The position numbers and the translations under genes are program-made. The notes under the pieces are model-generated. The model saw nothing but the letters and a program-made list of their open reading frames with translations. It had not been told where the DNA came from and did not search any database. Of a stretch of DNA of 64,000 nt, positions 60,101 through 64,000 are shown in pieces. Source of the stretch: Photobacterium damselae (GTDB taxonomy: Bacteria; Pseudomonadota; Gammaproteobacteria; Enterobacterales; Vibrionaceae); contig NZ_PYOG01000009.1 in the NCBI RefSeq assembly GCF_003026815.1, positions 1 through 64,000 of the forward strand. The letters are read 5' to 3'. Numbering within the stretch: position 1 is the first letter of the stretch; the number at the start of each line of letters is the position of its first letter.

Positions 60101-60490
60101 TATCAATCTTCTTTATTACAAGAGGATATATTGTTAGATAGTGTTGGAGTTTTGACTGAACAACCAGAAATATTATCTGATTTTGATATTGTGAATGATA
60201 AATTAGATCTATCACTCCTATTAACTCATGCCACAACAGAAACGATTGATGAGTATATTTCGTTTTCACAAAGAGATGATAACAGTGTGATTACTATTAA
60301 TGATCAGGCTGAAGAGACTGAGATTATTTTAGAAAATATCACACTAGATGAACTTAGCGATAATTTAGGCATTATCACAAATGGTTTACTAACGTATCAG
60401 GAAGATGAGTTGATATTTAATGATTTGGCTTCCAATAGCTCTCAAGAATTGACCGTGATTCCAAATCCAGTAATTGATGACAACTTATAA
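51182..60490 (+). CDS. Giant LapA-like RTX adhesin with 22 tandem Ig/cadherin-like units
   Basis: A 3,102-residue surface adhesin exported by type I secretion. Order: N-terminal retention module (residues 1-145; FVEVVRQGRESL motif) with a LapG-type site PAAG (A102/A103); one diverged leading repeat (165-264); 21 units of exactly 91 residues (265-2175) of the tandem-95/cadherin-like type, each with DxDGDNLTF and VVDDGNGGTDTITVTV calcium-type motifs; a VCBS repeat (about 2176-2280), another Ig-like unit, a cadherin-like domain (about 2383-2485) and one more; RTX nonapeptides (LYGGSGNDILIGEQGNDSLYG, near 2720-2765); C-terminal secretion signal with SDFDIVNDKLDLS near 3000. No cysteine-rich or signal-peptide region. 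ATG 51194 is better spaced from AAGG than ATG 51182. Transporter genes follow. Surface attachment and biofilm formation are inferred from the family. Confidence 0.93.
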   Translation: MSIAMKSFVVTTTGKVQNVKGHVEATVGDQRVVLVTGQELPAGSQVFVSAPNSITLVSPDGEYWNSSESLEQQTTDVHSEIASIHQAILSGEDPSTVTEAPAAGNIVNGGGFGFVEVVRQGRESLAQTHYDTELSQSNTFDVFPSFESTPIATEPSAPTPPDNKPPVIVDINGQPIGDDLNVEVAEDSSINGQLTATDADGDDLTFELVDGSEPTNGQVTVNPDGSWEYVPNPDFNGEDSFTVVVDDGNGGTDTITVTVNVTPVNDAPIGEDVSVETQEETAVTGQLTATDADGDNLTFKPGTNPENGSVTINADGSWEYVPNTDFYGEDSFTVVVDDGNGGTDTITVTVNVTPVNDAPEGDDVSAETQEETAVTGQLTATDVDGDNLTFKSGTNPENGSVTVNPDGSWEYVPNTDFHGEDSFTVVVDDGNGGTDTITVTVNVTPVNDVPVGENVSAETQEDTAVTGQLTATDVDGDNLTFKPGTNPENGSVTINADGSWEYVPNPDFNGEDSFTVMVDDGNGGTDTITVTVNVTPVNDAPIGDDVSAETQEDTAVTGQLTATDVDGDNLTFKPGSDPTNGSVTVNPDGSWEYVPNPDFNGEDSFTVVVDDGNGGTDTITVTVNVTPANDAPVGEDVTAETQEETAVTGQLTATDADGDNLTFKPGSNPENGSVTINADGSWEYVPNPDFNGEDSFTVVVDDGNGGTDTITVTVNVTPINDAPVGEDVTAETQEETAVTGQLTATDVDSDNLTFKQGSDPTNGQVTVNPDGSWEYVPNPDFNGEDSFTVVVDDGNGGTDTITVTVNVTPANDAPVGENVTAETQEDTAVTGQLTATDADGDNLTFKPGSGPTNGSVTVNPDGSWEYVPNPDFNGEDSFTVVVDDGNGGSDTITVTVNVTPTNDAPIGDDVSTETQEETAVTGQLTATDADGDNLTFKPGTNPENGSVTINVDGSWEYVPNPDFNGEDSFTVVVDDGNGGTDTITVTVNVTPVNDAPVGENVTTETQEETAVTGQLTATDVDGDNLTFKPGSDPTNGSVTVNSDGSWEYVPNPDFNGEDSFTVVVDDGNGGSDTITVTVNVTPVNDAPVGEDVSAETQEETAVTGQLTATDVDGDNLTFKPGTNPENGSVTINADGSWEYVPNPDFNGEDSFTVVVDDGNGGTDTITVTVNVTPVNDAPVGENVSAETQEETAVTGQLTATDVDGDNLIFKPGTNPENGSVTVNPDGSWEYVPNTDFNGEDSFTVVVDDGNGGTDTITVTVNVTPINDAPVGEDVSAETQEETAVTGQLTATDVDGDNLTFKQGSDPTNGSVTVNPDGSWEYVPNPDFNGEDSFTVVVDDGNGGTDTITVTVNVTPANDAPVGEDVTAETQEETAVTGQLTATDVDGDNLTFKPGSDPTNGSVTVNPDGSWEYVPNPDFNGEDSFTVVVDDGNGGTDTITVTVNVTPVNDAPVGEDVSAETQEETAVTGQLTATDVDGDNLTFKPGSDPTNGSVTVNPDGSWEYVPNPNFNGEDSFTVVVDDGNGGTDTITVTVNVIPVNDAPVGENVTTETQEETAVTGQLTATDVDGDNLTFKPGTNPENGQVTVNADGSWEYVPNTDFNGEDSFTVVVDDGNGGTDTITVTVNVTPVNDAPVGEDVSAETQEETAVTGQLTATDIDGDNLTFKPGSDPTNGSVTVNPDGSWEYVPNPDFNGEDSFTVVVDDGNGGTDTITVTVNVTPVNDAPVGENVTTETQEDTAVTGQLTATDVDGDNLTFKPGSDPTNGQVTVNPDGSWEYVPNPDFNGEDSFTVVVDDGNGGTDTITVTVNVTPVNDAPEGEDISVETQEETAVTGQLTATDVDGDNLTFKQGSDPTNGQVTVNPDGSWEYVPNPDFNGEDSFTVVVDDGNGGTDTITVTVNVTPANDAPVGENVTAETQEDTAVTGQLTATDADGDNLTFKPGTNPENGSVTINADGSWEYVPNPDFNGEDSFTVVVDDGNGGTDTITVTVNVAPVNDAPVGEDVSAETQEETAVTGQLTATDVDGDNLTFKPGSDPTNGQVTVNPDGSWEYVPNPDFNGEDSFTVVVDDGNGGTDTITVTVNVTPVNDAPVGEDVSAETQEETAVTGQLTATDVDGDNLTFKPGANPENGSVTVNPDGSWEYVPNTDFNGEDSFTVVVDDGNGGTDTITVTVNVTPVNDEAVIGGDDHQSLIETNEVLTTGGTLTATDVDNPDNSFKPQEGVSGQYGQFTINSQGEWTFVSNGALDELAEGEVVTDHFVVESIDGTEHTITVEIVGTNEEPQAHDDRVTTKEDNAIALDLLSNDSDVDGTIQITQIAGVELTGGEQEITVENGQIRVAADGTLTFVPNANYSGDVSFDYQITDNHGATSEATVTIKVMPDNDAPEFDQDSYQFNYDENSTEGTVIGKVTATDIDSSALNYEISQGNDNGWFQINDKGEITLTEKGLLAAANDYELGDNEHQLQIIVSDGGKQTTVDVVLNEQNVNEAPTGQNIEITTNEDTAAILSWELFNAQDIDTPDSELSINITKLPANGVVQIQVDGQWQNITTSTLLTKAMFDNGDVRFVPELNHSSGMEGSEDTGNNGSIYAEFDFVISDGELQSPEYSTVIHVNAVADKVDIEFIIGQGVYHNGSIYQDGKDFISWEDTLINVGDKAHSLTEDTDSYQIKDKTAIKGNGGNDVISGHFSTEDLILIGDDGILGNNDVDVNLDGSPVNPANTVNDTLYGGSGNDILIGEQGNDSLYGNEGIDTAVFAGNFNDYHISNPTVSPGGSIFIQVTDKDYSLKSPFAGEGQDALYDIERLQFADGTYYWDQEDGQWVKEQPIMTYPLDINVTLTDLDGSESITEIRLAGLVEGAVLYASDGKTVLGIADAEGSITLTGLWNSSDSSVSLSDLKLVVDAELADQIKPTITVVNQENSNLDQNITHADGISMNGRSRSLFSVEQQDDESSMERAERLLSESEDEHPLLGLMQNQDDYQSSLLQEDILLDSVGVLTEQPEILSDFDIVNDKLDLSLLLTHATTETIDEYISFSQRDDNSVITINDQAEETEIILENITLDELSDNLGIITNGLLTYQEDELIFNDLASNSSQELTVIPNPVIDDNL
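51974..57706 (+). repeat. 21 tandem 273-bp repeats in the adhesin gene
   Basis: From the first AACGATGC at 51974 to the AACGATGAGG at 57707 the distance is 5,733 bp, exactly 21 x 273, with no length change in any unit. Units differ at a limited set of positions (VGED/VGEN/IGDD, SAE/TAE/TTE, QEE/QED, DVD/DAD, TNPEN/SDPTN, GSV/GQV, NPD/NAD, NPDF/NTDF, TPV/TPA/TPI) that combine in many ways, a mosaic pattern typical of recombination between units. A shorter-related unit precedes the array. Confidence 0.95.
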
Positions 60491-60500
60491 ATATTAAAAT

Positions 60501-60535
60501 GAGGGTGGGTACTCTGCCCTCTATTTTTGTTTTTA
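60501..60535 (+). terminator. Leaky terminator between adhesin and its ABC transporter
   Basis: A 9-bp stem with wobbles (60501-60509 with 60513-60521) and TAC loop is followed by TATTTTTGTTTTTA. It would reduce transcription of the exporter relative to the adhesin, as the terminator between hlyA and hlyB does in E. coli. Confidence 0.6.
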
Positions 60536-60552
60536 TTGCTAGAGATAATTAA

Positions 60553-62730
60553 GTGGTATTTGTAGTAGAACAACAGAAAAAGCAAGAGCAATGGACAATT
60601 CCTGCATCTGAAAAAACTACTGAAGATCCTTTGTTAGATTGTTTGGTTTTATTATCCGAACACTATGGCAATCCATGTTCAGGTGAAGCACTTCTTGTCG
60701 GTTTGCCCTTAAATAATGCACAGTTAACGCCAGAGCTATTTTCTCAAGCGGCGAGTCGTATTGGTCTAGTAGCCAAGCTATTACGTAAGCCATTAGATAC
60801 ATTATCGCCGTTGGTTTTACCTTGTATTTTGTTATTAAACAATAAGAAAGCTTGCATATTACGCGAAATTATACCAAATCAAGATAAAGTTATTATTCAA
60901 TTACCTGAAAATGGTGGGGAATCTGAGATAGCTATTTCAGAGCTTAATAATATTTATACAGGGTATGCTTTTTTAGTTAAACAACAATATCGAGGTGACA
61001 AAAGTATAGATGTTAATTTTATTGAGCAAAAAGGACATTGGCTTTGGTCTTTAGTTAAAGATGCTTCTCCTATTTATCGTGATGCTCTATTAGCTTCAAT
61101 TTTAATTAATATATTTGTTTTAGTATCACCGCTATTTATGATGAATGTTTATGACAAAATAGTACCCAATTTAGCGTTTGAATCGCTGTGGGTATTAGCG
61201 AGCGGTGTTGCATTAGTTTTTACATTTGATTTTATTCTCCGCCATATGCGTAGTTATTTAATCGATTTAGCGGGAAAGAAAATTGATATTATTGTCTCAT
61301 CACAATTATTTGCCAAGGTATTAGGGATTCCGTTGGCAAAAAAAGGCTTATCTGTTGGAGCTACCGCTAAACAGATCGGTGAGTTTGATAGTATTCGAGA
61401 TATGTTAACCTCTGTCACCTTAACGACTCTGGTTGATTTACCATTTGCCGCATTATTTCTTGTCATTATCTATTTGGTTGCTGGAGACTTAGCCCTAATT
61501 CCGCTCTGTGCCGGGATTTTGATTATTGGTTATAGCTTATGGGTTCAGCCTAAGTTGAAGTTTGCAGTTACTGAAGCTAACAAATATTCCACAATTAAAC
61601 ACGCGCATTTGATTGAGAGTTTAACTGCAGCGGAAGCCATCAAATCTAACGTTGCAGAAGGAATTATGCAGCGATCATGGCAGCAGATGAATGCTCATAC
61701 TGCAGATTGGCAGTTAAAACTTAAAAAACTGTCTAACTCAGTTGCTTTCTTTGCGACGTATATTACGCAATTAACAACGGTTGGGGTGGTAATTCTTGGT
61801 GTATATCGACTTTCAACTTTGGATATCTCTATGGGGGGAATTATCGCCGCAGTGATGTTATCTGGGCGAGTTGTATCACCAATGGCGCAGTTAGCTAATC
61901 TATTAACGCGCTCAAATCAAACGGCTAATGCACTTACTCAACTGGATCTTTTAATGGAACAAGAGGATGAGTTTACAGGCAAAGCTCATTTGATTAGTCG
62001 TCACCGATTAAAAGGGGCCATTCAAGCCGAGAATCTTCAATTTATTTATCCGCAGCAAAAACGCAGCACGCTCTACCCATGTAATTTTAATATTAAGCCT
62101 GGTGAGAAAATTGCCATTCTTGGTAAAAATGGATCGGGTAAAACCTCTCTTGCAAAACTGTTAGCCGGATTATATCAACCAAGTGATGGTCAATTGCGTT
62201 TTGATGGGATCAACGAGAGTCAAATTCATCCTGCGGATCTACGAAAAAATATAGGCTACATGCCTCAAGATATCACACTTATTCATGGCACCATTCGTGA
62301 CAATATTATGTTCGGACATCGTCAGGTTACGGAACATCAACTATTGCGAGCGGTGCAGCTTTCTGGTGTCGCTCAATTTTGCACTGAAGACAGTGAAGGG
62401 TTGGATAAACAGGTTGGCGAAGGTGGTTTATCGTTATCTAGAGGCCAGCGTCAATCAGTAGCTCTTGCTCGTGCTATTTTGGTCGATCCACCCATTTTAT
62501 TAATGGATGAGCCAACCGCCAGTATGGATGCCATTACTGAACAACAATTTATTCAGTCGATCCAGCGTATTTTACCCAATAAAACCTTAGTGATGATCAC
62601 GCATAAAATGTCTCTATTGACGTTAGTTGATCGGGTTATGGTTCTGGATAAGGGGCAAATCATACTCGATGGTGAAAAAGCACCCGTTCTAGAAAAATTA
62701 CGCCGTGGCTTAGTTGGAGGTGAGCAATGA
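60553..62730 (+). CDS. Type I secretion ABC transporter ATPase (LapB/HlyB-like)
   Basis: Inner-membrane ABC exporter of 725 residues for the adjacent adhesin. The N-terminal 150 residues are a C39-like domain that lacks the catalytic His context, so it should bind substrate rather than cut it. Six TM helices follow (about residues 180-450; YRDALLASILINIFVLVSPLF ... GGIIAAVMLSGRVVSPMAQLA). The nucleotide-binding domain has Walker A GKNGSGKT (524-531), signature LSRGQ (LSLSRGQRQSVALARA), Walker B ILLMDEPT and H-loop MITHK. The start is GTG 60553 with a weak ribosome binding site. Its stop overlaps the next gene's ATG (ATGA). Confidence 0.93.
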   Translation: MVFVVEQQKKQEQWTIPASEKTTEDPLLDCLVLLSEHYGNPCSGEALLVGLPLNNAQLTPELFSQAASRIGLVAKLLRKPLDTLSPLVLPCILLLNNKKACILREIIPNQDKVIIQLPENGGESEIAISELNNIYTGYAFLVKQQYRGDKSIDVNFIEQKGHWLWSLVKDASPIYRDALLASILINIFVLVSPLFMMNVYDKIVPNLAFESLWVLASGVALVFTFDFILRHMRSYLIDLAGKKIDIIVSSQLFAKVLGIPLAKKGLSVGATAKQIGEFDSIRDMLTSVTLTTLVDLPFAALFLVIIYLVAGDLALIPLCAGILIIGYSLWVQPKLKFAVTEANKYSTIKHAHLIESLTAAEAIKSNVAEGIMQRSWQQMNAHTADWQLKLKKLSNSVAFFATYITQLTTVGVVILGVYRLSTLDISMGGIIAAVMLSGRVVSPMAQLANLLTRSNQTANALTQLDLLMEQEDEFTGKAHLISRHRLKGAIQAENLQFIYPQQKRSTLYPCNFNIKPGEKIAILGKNGSGKTSLAKLLAGLYQPSDGQLRFDGINESQIHPADLRKNIGYMPQDITLIHGTIRDNIMFGHRQVTEHQLLRAVQLSGVAQFCTEDSEGLDKQVGEGGLSLSRGQRQSVALARAILVDPPILLMDEPTASMDAITEQQFIQSIQRILPNKTLVMITHKMSLLTLVDRVMVLDKGQIILDGEKAPVLEKLRRGLVGGEQ

Positions 62731-64000
62731 AACAGTCAAGCTCTCTCGATGAATTGGATATGACTGATGATCTATATAAGGCGATGTTGCTTGATTCCCC
62801 TAAGCAGCATCGTTGGGTCATTCGGTTATTTTTTATTATGGTGATTTGTTTTATCTCTTGGGCTGCTTGGGCGCAATTGGATCAAGTCACTCGTGGTGAA
62901 GGCAAAGTCATTCCTTCTTCTCAAGTGCAAATGATTCAGAGCTTAGACGGCGGTATTTTACAAGAGTTGTTTGTCACAGAAGGTATGCAAGTTACAAAAG
63001 GACAGCCTTTAGCTCGGATTGATGATACTCGCTTTCGGTCTGATCTTGCGCAGCAAGTGGAAGAGGAAGAGAGCTTGCAAGCGAATATATTTCGTTTAAA
63101 GCAAGAGATTCAAAGTATTGAAATTGCGGATGCGAATAAAGGGTGGAAGGAACAAGTTAGAGTGAATAAAGCGCCGCTCGATTTTCCTAAGGCGTTAGTT
63201 GCAAATGAACCCGAACTCATTAAACAACAGACGGCAGAATATCATGGTCGTTTAGATGAACTGAATAACCAAATTGCCATCTTAGCTCGACAAATTGTCC
63301 AGAAACAGCAAGAAAGTCATGGATTGGTTTCTCAAATAAAAACCTTAAAGAGTAGCTTACATTTGATTAATAAAGAGTTAGTCATGACCCGGCCATTAGC
63401 TCGAAAAGGCATTGTATCTGAAGTGGATTTATTACAGCTTCAGCGACAAGTTAATGAAACTAAAGGCGAATTGTCTACCTTATATTTACAGCAACCTAAA
63501 GTAAAAGCGGCACTTGATGAAGCAATTTTAAAACGAAGAGAAGCAGTTTTAACTTATAACAAAGAAGCTCGGGCTCAATTAAATGAACTTAGTGCTCGTC
63601 TTTCTCGTTTAACTGAGGCTCAAGTTGGAGCTCAAGACAAAGTTGACAAAGCCATTATTACATCCCCTGTGAATGGCACGATTAAGATGATTAATATCAT
63701 GACTCTTGGGGGCGTTGTTCAACCTGGCAAAGACATTATGGAAATTGTGCCAAGTGAAGATCAACTGCTTATTGAGGTAAAGATTGCGCCAAAAGATATC
63801 GCATTTTTACACCCAGGGTTACCCGCAGTAGTGAAAGTGACCGCTTATGATTTTACTCGCTATGGTGGACTAGATGGCACAGTAGTAACCATTAGTGCTG
63901 ATACTACACAAGATAAAGACGATAACAGTTTTTACCTTATTAAAGTTAGGACAAAAGAATCAAGTTTAGCCCGGTCCGACGGCACATTGATGCCGATTAT
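62727..64000 (+). CDS. Type I secretion adaptor, HlyD family (LapC-like), partial
   Basis: Periplasmic membrane-fusion protein; the first 424 codons are in the window and the frame is open at its end. It starts MKQSSSLDELDMTDDLYKAM, with one TM helix (WVIRLFFIMVICFISWAAWA), the first lipoyl half-motif (GEGKVIPSSQVQMIQSLDGG, then GMQVTKGQPLARIDDTRF), a long coiled-coil hairpin rich in Gln/Glu (about residues 105-300), and the second lipoyl half (ITSPVNGTIKMINIMTLGGVVQPG, EIVPSEDQLLIE). GGAGG (62716-62720) is a strong ribosome binding site and ATG overlaps the ABC stop. A TolC-like partner would be expected beyond the window or elsewhere. Confidence 0.93.
   Translation, partial: MKQSSSLDELDMTDDLYKAMLLDSPKQHRWVIRLFFIMVICFISWAAWAQLDQVTRGEGKVIPSSQVQMIQSLDGGILQELFVTEGMQVTKGQPLARIDDTRFRSDLAQQVEEEESLQANIFRLKQEIQSIEIADANKGWKEQVRVNKAPLDFPKALVANEPELIKQQTAEYHGRLDELNNQIAILARQIVQKQQESHGLVSQIKTLKSSLHLINKELVMTRPLARKGIVSEVDLLQLQRQVNETKGELSTLYLQQPKVKAALDEAILKRREAVLTYNKEARAQLNELSARLSRLTEAQVGAQDKVDKAIITSPVNGTIKMINIMTLGGVVQPGKDIMEIVPSEDQLLIEVKIAPKDIAFLHPGLPAVVKVTAYDFTRYGGLDGTVVTISADTTQDKDDNSFYLIKVRTKESSLARSDGTLMPI

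Noticed and set aside
60553..61020. Active C39 bacteriocin-type peptidase domain in the ABC transporter
   Set aside because: The expected catalytic His context is missing (ACILREI where a His-containing strand is expected), so it is a C39-like domain, as in HlyB/LapB exporters.

Overview
The window reads as core chromosome of a gammaproteobacterium of the family Vibrionaceae (Vibrio/Photobacterium group). The evidence is the gene content and order: nptA, nhaA, nhaR, hlyU, rpsT, murJ, ribF, ileS, lspA, fkpB, ispH in one block, dacB, ompU-type porin, greA, yhbY, rlmE, ftsH, folP, glmM, secG, two tRNAs, rimP, nusA, infB, rbfA, truB, rpsO, pnp, nlpI in another, and the Vibrio-type ThyA and HlyU proteins. 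Genus cannot be fixed from sequence alone. There is no insertion sequence, phage, integron or CRISPR array.

Layout. 1-5.8 kb: thymidylate synthase, a Na+/phosphate cotransporter (minus strand), the Na+/H+ antiporter NhaA with a small secreted protein, its regulator NhaR, and the redox-type regulator HlyU. 5.8-14.6 kb: ribosomal protein S20 (minus), then lipid II flippase, riboflavin kinase/FAD synthetase, Ile-tRNA synthetase, lipoprotein signal peptidase, an FKBP isomerase, IspH and DapB. 15-21 kb: carAB behind a long AT-rich control region, then a CBS-less MgtE-family Mg2+ transporter with a long structured leader that contains a 16-codon leader peptide. 21-24 kb: PBP4 and a major porin (minus strand). 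24-41.5 kb: transcription/translation and RNA-turnover core (greA to nlpI), including tRNA-Leu(GAG) and initiator tRNA-Met. 41.6-49.1 kb: the oxygen-independent ubiquinone genes ubiV/ubiU (minus) and ubiT (plus), separated by a PAS-GGDEF-EAL c-di-GMP gene (RocS-like), then two GNAT acetyltransferases, glycerol dehydrogenase and the DNA polymerase III psi subunit. 49.2-50.8 kb: prfC (minus).

The accessory part is 51.2-64.0 kb. It holds a 3,102-residue LapA-like RTX adhesin with an N-terminal retention module and a PAAG (LapG-type) cleavage site, 21 tandem 91-residue units of exactly 273 bp each plus one diverged leading unit, VCBS/cadherin-like modules, RTX nonapeptides and a C-terminal type I secretion signal. 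It is followed by its dedicated type I ABC transporter and a HlyD-type adaptor that runs off the window end. An outer-membrane partner and lapD/lapG are not in the window.

The most interesting non-textbook signals are: (i) the mgtE leader, where a promoter, a leader ORF with an acidic/Pro-Pro peptide, a stem that can hide the leader's own Shine-Dalgarno, and an alternative pairing with the mgtE Shine-Dalgarno can all be read directly; (ii) a 298-bp block copied without change twelve repeat units apart inside the adhesin gene; (iii) a strong intrinsic terminator in the greA leader, like E. coli GraL; (iv) a leaky terminator between the adhesin and its exporter; (v) a terminator ending a few bases before the nhaR start codon.
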